From assembly GCA_963995505.1 (NCBI GenBank), contig OZ023192.1:11453001-11517000 (forward strand): 64,000 nucleotides of DNA, in the 5' to 3' direction. The translations under genes and the position numbers were made by a program. Shown piece after piece: positions 1 through 11,245 of this stretch (positions are counted from its first letter, which is position 1; each line of letters opens with the position of its first letter). Under the pieces are notes generated by a model, which was given only the letters and a program-made list of their open reading frames with translations, had not been told where the DNA came from and made no database searches. The DNA comes from Hypericum androsaemum (taxonomy: Eukaryota; Streptophyta; Magnoliopsida; Malpighiales; Hypericaceae).

Positions 1-690
1 CGGACGGTGGAGATCCAAGTCCTAGGCTAACTCCTCCAAGCCTTCCCCTCTTCCTCATCTTTGTCCCCTGCCTCGCCTGGCTTTACGTCGCCGGCCGGTA
101 TCCCTCCTTCCTCGGTTGGCTTGGATGACCTTGTAGGGGACTCCCTGAGGCCGTCGATTCGGGACCTCATCTCCCTCTTTAAACCCAGAAAAACCTCGCC
201 GTCGCAGTGGTTAAAAACCTCGTCGTCCCCTGTAGTGGAGTTGGTCATCCGTCTCTAATTTTGGATCTGGATTGTTAAAAACCTCGTCGTCCCCTGCGGT
301 GGGTTGAGACATGCACAGTTGTTTTTGGTTTAGGTGAACTGAAGAGATGAAGATGACGTCAGTATTTCTTATGGGTTTGATTTAGGGCGGTTTGGATCTT
401 GGATTCGGGGTTTTGAACGTTGAGTTTTCAAGGAAATAATTTATTTGTTTAATTGGCGCCAGATTTTAGAGATGAAGCTTGTTGACGATTGTCGGAGAAG
501 AGTGATGGCAGTAATTTTTTGTTGTTATAAGGGTATTTTTGTCATTTTAATGACAAAAATTTTTTTACTTAGGGACCTAAAAATATAATAAAAGCAAACT
601 AGAGGCACATAGGAATATATTTTGTGAGTAGGAAAGACTTTTGAGTATATTTAAGCAAACTTGAGGGACTTGAAAATAATTTTTTCATTT
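1..690 (+). mobile_element. 3' part of a MULE-like element relic
   Basis: GC-rich leader-like sequence (1-330) passes into an AT-rich tail. At 529-551 the tail carries AGGGTATTTTTGTCATTT, followed by ATGACAAAAA, a 'tagggacct' block and 'ataataaaagcaaact'. The same order of blocks occurs near the 3' end of the Mutator-like element at 60370-61411 (61250-61330). A short block, 'ttaaaaacctcgtcgtcccctg', occurs twice (from about 208 and 269). The left part of the element lies outside the window and I see no terminal repeat, so this is a relic inferred from shared blocks. The open frame at 61-258 is not recognisable as a protein. Confidence 0.3.
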
Positions 691-2330
691 TTTTTCATTG
701 ATATTATCCAGCCTTTTGTGGCATTTATTATGCAACTTTTGGGTGGCTAAAGAACAATGAAAATTTTACCGTTTTAAACCAAGAAACGAAAATTTTTGTG
801 GTTTCTTGGTAACGAAAAAATTATCCGTGCCTCGGTAGAAATGAGAATTTTTTTCGGTTTTTTAGTGTTAGAAAGAAAAAAATTCCAGGATGTTCAGGTG
901 GACACCATTTTCGAAAATTGTTTTTTGTAACACCGGGTAGATAAAAAGTCATGAACAATAACACCATTCTCAGCAAAAAAAATTCAATATAAACAACTCA
1001 TAGCCAACCAGCCATAACGACCAAAAGCTTGTCCATTTCGTGCCGATGTTACCCCTTCTCACCGCGTCCAAGCAAACTCGCTGCGATGAAAGCAGCAACC
1101 TTGAATCCCCATGGAAACCATCCAATTCTAACTTGATGTCAACCTTTCGTACTCTTCACATTTTTTTAGGGGAGTACTCTTCACATTAGTAGTGAAGTGA
1201 GTTTTGTTCCAAAAAATCAGTCGAATAAATATCTTAATATATCTTTTTTTGGGAAGTATCTTGACATATCTCAAGACAACTATAATGCACGATATATTAG
1301 AACCAACGAATTCCACAATCAACATTAACTGCTAATAGGCCATGATTTCTCAATAGCCACATGACCTTGGCGGGACAAACCGGTGGTTGATTAATCTTCA
1401 TTGTCCACACCGTATCAGCTCCGGCGTTATTAATGTTCAATAAAAGATTTGGAAATAGAAGACTTGGAAATTTAAAAGTCTTGGAAATAAAAGACGTGGA
1501 CAAATCATCATTTCCCGGAAATTTAATTCCATGATGAAAGCCAAAGTTGTTAGAATCTAAAGTTAACTCGTGGGATCTTAGGATTTTACGATTTATCATG
1601 AACAAAACGAGTCACAGTCTGTGCAAGATCTAGAGCCGGGTAGGATCCGTGGGATCTAAGTGATAACTCCTACGATCCTGAGATCTACGAATTGGAGCAA
1701 TGGATATTTTTTAACGCTTCCAAGTGAGAGAGAATGATAAGGGGTTATCTTTTTTTTAACATTTTAATAATATATATTATTCGGATAACTATACTTCTTT
1801 TACTATGTAGACCAAAATACAAAAATCTACTCTACTTTGTTTAATATTTTTTAATAATATTTGTTATTCGGATAACTATTGATCGACTAAAATGCTTAAA
1901 ATGACACGATTGTTGTTGAGCCCAGAATTTAATAATCAAATTTATATTTATTAGTATCTCTGAAATTAATAATTTTAGAGTTATTTAAATCCATATTTTT
2001 ATCCTACCAATTTTTTGTCACTTATTTTTTTACATCAATTTTGATATTTATTTTATTTTATTTATTGTACGTCAATCACATGATGTAATCTATAGATACG
2101 TAGTAGATTATTATTAAAAAATGTATTGAATGGAGGTTTTTGTGTGTAAATTTATGAAGAAAAATTGGTCATTAGTAAAAAATTTATGGAAAGATTATTA
2201 ATCTTAGTTATCTTTATAATTTTGTCTATTTTGTGGATCTTACGATCCGTGTTACGATCCTACGATCTACGCTTTCTCTATGCACAAACGATCTTTAGTG
2301 GAATCTCAATTTTGACAACCTTTGCCAGAA
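691..2330. other. AT-rich intergenic sequence, no gene seen
   Basis: No long frame, RNA gene or element ends were recognised. A degenerate motif of the form 'GGATC(C/T)' with 'TACGATC(C)' recurs at 1640-1690 and 2233-2275, for example CTACGATCCTGAGATCTACG and ACGATCCTACGATCTACG. This could be the remains of a small repeat. Confidence 0.4.
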
Positions 2331-2335
2331 GCCAT

Positions 2336-2341
2336 TATATA
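2336..2341 (+). promoter_or_regulatory. TATA box of the small peptide gene
   Basis: TATATA in the context ATTATATAGGTAG lies 62 bases upstream of the ATG at 2403. That predicts transcription starting near 2368 and a leader of about 35 bases. The spacing is typical of a plant core promoter and supports the downstream frame being a real gene. Confidence 0.5.
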
Positions 2342-2402
2342 GGTAGATAGTGTACAACGATCTCTATGCATCTAAAAAACAAAGACGATAAAAATAATAA
2401 AA

Positions 2403-2992
2403 ATGGCCAAAGTTGCGGGTGCTGCAATGTCTCCCTCCCGTCGGTCGATGTACATGTTCATTTTGATGTTCGTTGTGGTCCTCTATATCATCCCTCAGGG
2501 GCAGCTTGCGGCCAGGTTACTTGAACATGCTCCCCCAATTGGTACGCTTGCTTATTTTTCTTCTTTATGGGTAATGTTTTTTCCAAGATTTGAACTTTGA
2601 TACATAGTCCGTCCCCAAGACAATATTTTTTTAACGTACATAATGAATTTCCAACAGATTTATAAACACACATCCGTTCTATATTACTTGCCCTTTCAAT
2701 ATTAATTGAACCTAAGATATAACATTAATGATAAATCTATGACCCAGTGTAATTTTTAAAGGAGTGGGATATATCTATCCCCTTGTAAGAAAAAAAATAT
2801 TAAATGTAAGATTTATAGATTTTAAGTACGTGACAGTTTTTTTTGTCGATTATGTGAAATATATATATAACTGTAACAACTGACACGTATTGCGCCCCAG
2901 GTACGGTGCGCATAGTTAAAATTGTGAGGGCAATGGGTCCGCCCCCGATGCCGGCGGAGCCAAGCACGCCGCGTCCGGCAGGGTCCCCGTAA
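2403..2992 (+). CDS. Candidate small secreted peptide gene, two exons
   Basis: Proposed structure: exon 1 2403-2541, intron 2542-2900 (GT at 2542, AG at 2899-2900), exon 2 2901-2992 ending in TAA. The joined frame is 76 residues. Residues 1-14 are short and basic, and about 15-37 form a hydrophobic segment (MYMFILMFVVVLYII) that looks like a signal peptide or membrane anchor. The C-terminal part is basic, then Pro-rich (MGPPPMPAEPSTPRP near the end). Supporting signs are a good initiation context (AAAATGGCC), a TATA box 62 bases upstream, an AT-rich intron, and a sharp rise in GC confined to exon 2. The layout resembles precursors of plant signalling peptides, but I do not recognise the family and assign no function. 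If unspliced, the frame would stop at 2600 with a different tail. Confidence 0.5.
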
Positions 2993-4700
2993 TAGGCATA
3001 ACGACATGGCGTATTACATAGACTTTTCATTTTAGCCCTTACTCTTTTGAAACTTGTCACCACTCTCTCTTTCTACATATTTTTTGTTGCTACTTTTTCG
3101 TAAGAATTATCTTATATTTTAGTAAATCACAATACGTTTTGGCGATTTGGTTATGGGCTATATAGTTTTATGTAAAAATAAAAGTGGAAGAATTTAAGTT
3201 ATGCATTAAAATTTATAACGACACGATTACTCATCCCTGACCTGTGAAACAACTGTTAAAGTGTGATAGCCTCACCCTTCAACCAAATTGGTTACAACAT
3301 AATAAGGTTAGTTTTAGAAGGGTTTAGGCATAGTCTGTCGTCATGTGGTAAAATAAGCGTAGTTTTCTCACCCGGACTTCAAATTAGGTGATTCCAATTT
3401 GTGTGGATTTATAACATCTAGATTTATAAAATAATCTGGCTGAAACAAATCAAGAATTTAAGGTGCTCTGATATAGGTCTGATTTTGTCAGTATTGGAAA
3501 TATTTAAAAAATGATTTGTTATGTAATTTTATTTAAGTTAATCTAAATTTTAAATTTACTATTCAATTTGATAATTTGCCATATTATGTTCGGTAAATTA
3601 AGCAAAGTATATTTAGCTGTCCAGTGACAAGATTTGTAAATAATTTAGAGATAAGAACTAATTAAATTTTAGCTTGTAGAGTTGGATAAGGAAAAATAAA
3701 TATAGTATGGTAAATTTGGATCTTCGCAACCATATCGAATTTCACCTGAAGTATTTTACATATATAAATATAAAAGGCCAGCCACTCCACTAAAACTAAA
3801 GTAGGACTATAAAATATTTAATTAACAAAATATGTTAAGGATGGATTGAAGTTGAAAACGTGGCTGTAAAACAGAAGTGCCACCAAGTAAAAGTAAAAAC
3901 AAATGGGAAAGAAGAGGCGGTGGAGAGGTCAGAAATTGATTATATCTATGTACAAATAGCTCATTTATTTTCTATCCATCGAAACAAAGAAACTACAAAT
4001 AAATAAAAGAAAGAAACAAAGAGAAAGACGAGTAGATGAAAAAGGGAAGAAGTAGTTACTAGTAAAATAAGGGGATCTCCGTAAGGTAATTCTATCTTTG
4101 TTACGTAATATGAATAATTTACTTGGAGATAAATATTTTGCATGGATATGAACTATTAGTGAAGGAACTAGAAAGATTAAGTTTTAACCTATAGGAAACT
4201 AAATCTATAAGAAACTATAAAAAAATATAGAGGTTAGATTGAGAATCTTTGTTCTATGGTAGCAAAATATAATTTAGATCATGAATAAGATAATGTTTAG
4301 TTATATATTAAAGAGTGACACTAGAGACAGAAAAGGAAGTTAAAGGAAAGTGAAAAAAATAAGAAACTCAATTAACTAAGAAGACAAAAGGAGCCATGAA
4401 AAATTGGCTTAATGTTACTTAGATCTAATTGTTTAACTATGCGCAAGAAAATATATATTAGTAATTTAAATTCAGGAGGTTCTTGTCTAGTAAGTAACCT
4501 AAGAACCATACTCTTCTATGTTGAATTAGTTTGAGAAAACTATAAAATAATTGAGGGCTTCTTTATGATCCACGTTTAAATGAAAAGAGATTAGGAAAGA
4601 TATAAAAAGGAAGCCAAATGAAAGAAATGAAGGTGATGTATTTTGTATAATTGATAAGGATTAGATTAAGTATTTCTAGAGACAGAAATTGCAAATGAAA
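2993..4700. other. AT-rich intergenic sequence, no gene seen
   Basis: No coding frame of interest, no terminal repeats and no RNA gene recognised. The sequence is A/T-rich with many short homopolymer runs. Confidence 0.4.
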
Positions 4701-4749
4701 GAAATGAAATTTTATGTTTTCTAAGACATATTTACATGCTAAAGAGGTG

Positions 4750-5915
4750 GATAATGATGGTGGTTAATTATTCTTTTGACTAGTTAACCGACGTTTGAAT
4801 CCGGGTTCCACGAGTTGTAATACGAAGCAAGGAGCTTCTCTAAAAATAGTTTGAGCAACCATTGTCTTGTAAGTGGATATTCTTTGTAACATGTGTTTAG
4901 TTAACTAGACGTGGGTGATGTACTTTATTTGGCGTACTGTTGAATGATTTGAAATGTGGTATTGGGTTTGGTTTTGGTCTATTTGATATTTGAGGTTGCT
5001 TTTGAATTGTCTGTGTATGTATGTAAATTTTGAAAAGTTTGGTATGTGATTTGTGTGATGGCGGATGATGAGGTCTACATGTGACCAACAGGGGATGTTG
5101 GCATATATGCACATATTCTGAGGATACATTGGATATGTATACGATATGATATTTGGCCGGCGGGGTTAGTTTATGATGGCGCCTTTAAGATATGGTATCC
5201 TCGTGTCGGAGTGGGAGTGACACTGTCTAGACCTATCTGAAGTTCATCCAAATTTTGTTATATGTTATGTGAAAGTCTATCTGAAATTTTGATTACGTGT
5301 GATATGTGAATTCTTTGATGACCTTATCTGTGAAGTGGTCTTTTGTTGTCTTAGTTGTGTGTTAGTATTTGGTTGGGTTTGATGGGAACGACTGGTTAGT
5401 TAAATACATGTTACTTATAATATTTGCTTACTAAGTGTTTCAAAACACTTATCCCTTACTTCAATCCACATGTGAAGAGATTGAGCCATGGTTTGCATCT
5501 GGAGAAGCTTTTCCATCCGAGTTCAGCCCGTTGTCTTTCTTTCTCGGGCTACATTCAAAGGTCTCTAGATGGTCTTTGTCTTTGTAATCTAGGTCGCTCC
5601 ATTGTACATATTTGTTGGTCTTTAACATATGATCTTAGATTAATATTAATATGTAATATATGTATAAATTTAAGTTTATGTTTTAAAAGGATGAGTTTGA
5701 TGATATGACGTTGGAGATGTGTACTTCAGTGCCTACCAGGTTTTGGACACGATAAATATGTTTGTTTGAAAAAACAATGTTGTAAAAAAAATATTTTGAC
5801 AATTCTGGTAATATGAATGATGTATTATGATTTGAGGCTTACTAGGTTGTAGTTTATTATATTAAGTTTGACATGATCTAGCACCGGTCACCGACCACGA
5901 ATTTGGGTCGTGACA
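4750..5915 (+). repeat. Ty3/gypsy long terminal repeat, probably solo
   Basis: The right end is 'GAATTTGGGTCGTGACA' (5899-5915), the form that closes many plant Tekay/Del-type gypsy LTRs. A typical internal block, 'tgcttactaagtgtttc' (about 5427), precedes it. No TGGTATCAGAGC primer-binding site follows the CA end, so this is either a solo LTR or a fragment. The left end was not located, and 4750 is only where the sequence character changes. Open frames inside (for example 5424-5708) are not genes. Confidence 0.45.
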
Positions 5916-7990
5916 TAAAGCCACAGGCAAGTCATTACCTCGAAGGTTTACATGTAGCAACGGCCAAAACACTATTGTAGAAAAAAATATTCATCAAATG
6001 GCAAGTAACTACATTTTCTATTTGTTACAATTATCATTGTCTATAAATAGATTTTGATTAAAGAAACAAATCATACTAATACATCCAATTCTAATTAATT
6101 ATAATACAATCGTTACATAAAGTAATAGTTGGCCCTAACTTCGATATGATATTTTTCTTCCGAAGATGAGAGGCCCTAGTATATTCGGCCCAATATACTC
6201 TACTGAAACTCTCTAAAAAGAAATAATATAATTTCCAAGTAATCATTGGGACATCTACCTTCCAAACAACAAGTCATGTCCAATGCGCATGTAATATCTC
6301 TTCAGGAGATTTTATTAAATAAATAATCGATAGCCGGTTGATTATCAACATCTCTTTAGAAGATATAAATAACGTGTCATTATAGACACATTTTTCATAT
6401 TCAATATTTAGAAATAAATGATTAAAAAGATATTCTATTTGTACACAATATCTCTTATGGAGATAGAAATAAATGATTAAGAAATATCTAATTTTTCAAT
6501 ATTCAATATGTCTGCACAACATAGAAATAAATAAATGATCAAGGAATATTGATAGGGATAAATTTAGTTAACAATTTATCAATCATATACAAATAGTATA
6601 GTGAATAAGTAGGTTAGAACTGAGTCTGGAAAGCAAATCAAGGAAAAATGGATCGCAGAACGTGAGTATGACAGTGACACAAATCCTGGGAAGCATGAAC
6701 GAATTGGAATGCAATAACGAAAACAAAAATATATAAATGGTGATGCAATCAATGACAAAGAAGATTACAGGTATCAGGAGTTTATAAACTGATATCAGGA
6801 GTTTCTAATGCAGTATTCCCAGCTCTCGCTGCGAAACAGCAAAATTGAACATCCACCTAGTCGAAGGTACTAATCCCGCTCTCGCTGGAGACCAGTCTTA
6901 AAACCTAGATCTATTTTTAGTTATGAAATCACACCCCTTAGATAGTTAGATCTCTCTATCCTAACTTTGAGATGTATTATCCGACTAGATCCGCTATTCT
7001 AATCTCCCCTAGGTCTCATAGAGTTGACTAAAATCATATTTTACTCACCACGTCAATCAACCAATAGACCTACTTCAAGACTACCGATGTTTGAGTAGAA
7101 ATAGCATTAAGTACATCGAATAATAATCACTACTTAAGATTTTCAATCCATAACCTAACCCATCAACTATGTTGTATGAGCATCGCAATCAATGGAGAAC
7201 TACTCCATATTCTTATCAATCAATCAATCTCAACATCATCATAATAATGAAAATGAAAAGTAGTAAAGAGTAAGGAAAGAAGTCACCAGTATAATAGAAG
7301 TCTCACTAGTAATTGAAAGAACACCAAAAAGTATCAAGTGAAATACCAAGAGGGAGATATTCCAAAACCTAAAACTAGCAAGGTTTATATTGCAAACTAA
7401 AATGAAAAAACCTAATGATCAGGAAGCCGCCAATAGTAAAAAACTCTAGCTTCTAGTCGGCCCATAAAAATGTAAAGAAACGGCAAAATGACGACATAAT
7501 GTTCTATGAACTTTTCTGGCGTGGCTCAATTAGGGTACGCTAAACGGGTCCTATGACTTTTTTTGGTTTTTTTTATAGAATGTACTTCGATTAGGAGGAC
7601 CAAACATTTCTAGGAACGACGAAGCTTTGATTACCAACTGATGCATGGGAATACGTGAAAGGCAACCACAAATCTTTTAATTTTTTAAAATACCGGTAGG
7701 AGAATATAGTCTCAATCTGTTGATTCTAAGAATACCGGAAAATAACACTAAATTAGAAAAATTCCTTTATTTTTATTTATCAAATTCAATCAACTAAAAT
7801 AATAGCAAATATGTCCTACTTATAAGAACTAAAAAAAATTATTAGATAAAATTTTACTATAAATCAAACTCCTAATAGTAGTCTAAAACTATATCAAATT
7901 TTTAAAAATAATTTAAAATTATAGATAATGACTAAATCTAATAATATTCTTTATCTCCACCAGTAATCATGTGAGAGTACACTACACTAG
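5916..7990. other. Intergenic, probably old repeat sequence
   Basis: No gene seen. The section 6760-7230 contains 'atatcaggagttt' twice in tandem (about 6773 and 6793) and two blocks like 'gctctcgctg'. This suggests an old LTR, possibly antisense, but I could not find ends. The remainder is AT-rich. Confidence 0.3.
6395..6555. repeat. Short imperfect tandem repeat, three units
   Basis: The block 'agaaataaatgatta' recurs at about 6410, 6465 and 6533, each followed by an 'agatatt/aaatatc' stretch. The unit is about 60 bases and degenerate. Confidence 0.45.
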
Positions 7991-9117
7991 GATAAGTATT
8001 GATTAAGCTCGAGCTTTTGGGATTGAAACTGGCCTATGATGTTTTGTGGGGTTTTCGGTCTTTTTTGCTTTTTGGTAGAAGGCTAGATGTTTCCTTTTTT
8101 TTTAATTTTTTCATTTTTTGGGTGGTCAACCGAGTGTCGAAGCGCCCGACTGGACTGGAACTTTGGCCATTCGATTGCTCTCCGATTTCAGATTTTAAAA
8201 AATGACCCAGTAATTCTTCCAGGTGTTTGTCGGATTGGTCCGACCTGCAGGTTTTAAAATATTGGTTGTATCGGTATGATACTTTGCTGATTGATGGACT
8301 GAGTAGAGCCATCTATTGCTCAAAGTGTGAGCAAGTTGAAAACAGCTTTTGAAGTTTGGACCGATTTGAGAGAAAGATTTCGAACTTGTGGTTCAATACA
8401 AATTGCATGTTGCAAAAAAAAAACATGTAAGATTATCTTCAATTCTGAGACCCGTCATTGAGCTCTGCATATAGTTTATCTTCAATCCTGACACAAGCGA
8501 AAAACCATGTAAGATTCTCTTTAGATTGGCCAGGCATGTACCCGAATCCTTGTAGAACGGAATTGTGTCGTCAGCGTATGGAAGGAGGGAGTTGATTTTT
8601 TATACCCGGAATGTTAACACCTTCTATTAGGGCCCCATCTTCTGGATGATGAAGATCAGTTGCTCGGGTATGTCGGAGTCATGGAGGCGATCAACACTTG
8701 TCTGGACGACGGGATTTGATCTGACATTCACCACAGGTTGGACAGGTCCCGTTGTCTTCCCGTATAATTCATATTGGTGGCATGTTTTTCTTTTAGTATT
8801 TCATAAACTTGATCTGGTGACATATGCCTTTACTCATGAGGAGATTAATTTGTTGGATGAAGATTGAAAAATCTGGACTTCGTGATGAAGATGCAACGGT
8901 TCTTTTGCTCCGGAATCTGTAAATGTCTATAATATAAATGGAAAATTATTAGTTTCTTTATTAGTTGCAAGAGCAAATCATTCTTTCCTGCTAGCTACTT
9001 TGCTTTTAATTGTCCACAGTTTTAGAGGTGGATATGCGCTTCTGTTTTTCTGGTAGAACCGGATTCTAATTATTAGACAGGAGGAGGAGGTTGGATTCGG
9101 GACGGGCAATGTGGGTC
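7991..9117. other. Intergenic, no gene assigned
   Basis: The open frame at 8646-8867 is 73 codons and is not recognisable. 'gtaagattatcttcaattctgac' type sequence occurs twice (about 8427 and 8470), a short local duplication. Nothing else can be supported. Confidence 0.3.
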
Positions 9118-9372
9118 TGTTAGGAATTAAACAACCAACAGAACGAAATGCTTAAATAACACGGATACAAGAGATAACATGGTTCGGTCTAATGCCTACG
9201 TCCACGGAGAGAAATGAGAATTTTTATTGATGGATCCGAGTCACAAAGCCATAGAAAACTCTTGGGCTCTTGGGTAACACGTCATTATATAATAGACGAA
9301 ACCTTAGAGTACAAGAAACCTACCTAGGTTTTCCTAGGAGTCCAAAACAAGATCTCAATTTCTCATACATCA
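9118..9372 (-). repeat. Antisense copia LTR fragment (non-autonomous family)
   Basis: Begins TGTTAGGAATT. It contains, in antisense, the family's conserved core (TGGTTCGG, 'tctaatgcctacgtccacgg', then a TTTTTATTGATGGATC block). After its end at CATCA comes an antisense polypurine-like tract (CCTTCACCACTCCCTCC). The order matches the LTRs at 9554-9824, 14739-15119 and 30170-30441. It is more diverged than those and no paired LTR or target duplication is visible. Confidence 0.55.
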
Positions 9373-9553
9373 ACCTTCACCACTCCCTCCATCAAAGTAC
9401 TCCATGAAGACTGATATTTTTGTCTGCATTTGGTTACTTGTTGCCTGCAAAAAATTCATGTTAAAATTAGTTGACTGGGTTATGATAAGTAATGGATCAG
9501 GTTTAATATCCTCAAAAAATCATTTATTCCTTGCAAATGGACACATGGTATTT

Positions 9554-9824
9554 TGTTAGGAATTCAGCAACTAGAGAGCAAACGTGCAAAGAACACGGAC
9601 ACAAAATATAACGTGGTTCGGCCTAATGTCTACGTCCACTGAAAGAAAAGGAGAACTTTTATTAATGGATCTAAGTCACAAAACCTTACAAAACTCTTGG
9701 GTAACATGCCTTTATATAGAGACAAACTCTTGTACATCAAGTAATCTATTTAGATCGAATTAGGAGTCCAAAACAAAATAGAAAAATAATTTCTCTTTTA
9801 CTTATTTCCTCGCTAAACTCAACA
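9554..9824 (-). repeat. 3' LTR of the antisense copia element
   Basis: 271 bp, starting TGTTAGG and ending CTCAACA. It contains an antisense TATA (tttatatagag) and the 'ggttcggcctaatg' core. Length agrees with the 272-273 bp LTRs of the copy at 30170-32106. Confidence 0.75.
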
Positions 9825-10456
9825 ATCTCCACCTTGGCGAGAAATTATCCTGTGGACAAACCATGAAAAACCATGAAGCTCCAACCAAACTTCAATAAAA
9901 CTCTACCTTGAGAAATCACTGCCCCATGAAAAGATGAGATCTTGTAAGACCAATCCGACTTCACCGATTCTACCTCGGACCATAGATACACCACCATCAA
10001 TAAGACCATCTCAACTTTCTCACCACCCTTGTTCAATCACTTGGAGCCAACCCCCAAGCTCAAGCTTCCAAGCTTACTTGGCGTCATCCCTCCAAACTCC
10101 ATTGAATCTCAACTAGCAAGTCCACCTGCCGAAGCAACCTTGTGACCAATAGACGCGTCCTCTATTTTTTGTTCAATCCTATGCTCCGCAACCTCAGACT
10201 ACTTTTTTTGCTGCACTTTTTTTATTCAAACCAATGCTACGAGCCATAGCATACAAAGGGAAACCTTTTGTTCTACCAAGTAGAACCCTCGACATGCCAC
10301 GAACTCTACCGGTCGGCCTTGAGTGAGATACCTAATTCGCCCATGGTGTACCAACGGCTTTGCATTCTCCATACAAAACCTACCCAACACCTTTGACATG
10401 CACATCCCTTTAGACAACCATAGAGGGGCCCAGCTAATAATGTTTTTCTGAGACAA

Positions 10457-11200
10457 TCATGGCTTCTTGCCAACCATGCCTTTATGAAACAACCATAGCT
10501 TGCTATCCGTGTCTTTGTGAATCCCAACTACACTCAAACCATCCATGTCAAGCCTTTTCTCCCTCATACGAACCAACCTCATATGACCTGAGCTTTTGCC
10601 AACTCCTTCAGACCCATTGATGTGACTCCACCTACAACAATGTTCCTCACTAACCTGTAGGTATTCTCTTTCACTGTTCATCCCTACCATCGCATCCTTT
10701 TCCACCTTTATTAGCCTACCTTTAGAACTATCACTATTATAATCCAAGGTCCCTAACGAAAAGAGATTACCATGATGCATTGGACTTGATGAGATAGAAA
10801 GCCAGTCACCATCCGACCCGTCTGAACATGTGGCCATGGTGGTGGATGCCGATCCTTCCTTGTTTTCTTGATTCCCAGTTCATCCTGGATAGTCCCCTTC
10901 ATGTGCCCTTCTCCGTACTTGAAGCCACTTCTATCAAACTTCTTTGACTCTGACCTGGATCCTCTTCCACAACCCAGCTAGTGACTTCTCATCATCTGCC
11001 AAGCACAAGCGAATCTTTGCTACCGCATTGGCGCCCATCTCTTTCCACTCTTGCTCCTCCATCTTCTTGGGCTTCTTCTCCGAGAGCGCGATGACCATCC
11101 CTTGTTGCACGAGGAGATCCTTGACATGCCTTTGTCGTAACCCAAAATTCGATGAACTGTCGAACTTCACAAGAGCAAATTTCGCGCCATGATCCGACAT
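10457..11200 (-). pseudogene. Broken chimeric Gag-like ORF of the non-autonomous copia
   Basis: Two minus-strand frames together correspond to the 369-codon ORF at 30468-31577. The first, 10934-11200 (88 residues, starting MSDHGAKFALVKFD), is the Gag N-terminal segment with NFGLRQRHVKDLLVQQGM and IRLCLADD. The second, 10457-10837 (126 residues), is the middle segment with SLGTLDYNSDSSKG. A frame break lies between them, and the C-terminal part continues in pieces to about 10226. It is not functional as it stands. The Gag N-terminus is recognisable as copia type; the rest is known only from these relatives. Confidence 0.7.
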
Positions 11201-11245
11201 CCTTCAATCTTAACTCTGATATTACTTGTTAGGAATTCAGCAACT

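Larger units (their letters stand above)
9554..11245 (-). mobile_element. Non-autonomous Ty1/copia element, antisense, 5' LTR truncated
   Basis: Read on the minus strand, this is an LTR retrotransposon of the same family as 30170-32106. Its complete 3' LTR is 9554-9824 (271 bp, TG...CA). A polypurine tract (AAGGTGGAGAT on the minus strand, next to 9825) adjoins it. The internal region is 9825-11226. A decayed primer-binding site near 11213-11226 matches the TGGTATCAGAGC type used with initiator tRNA-Met. Only 19 bases of the 5' LTR remain (11227-11245) before sequence of another copia begins, so the element was cut by deletion or recombination. It has no reverse transcriptase or integrase domains, as in its relatives. 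Confidence 0.75.
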
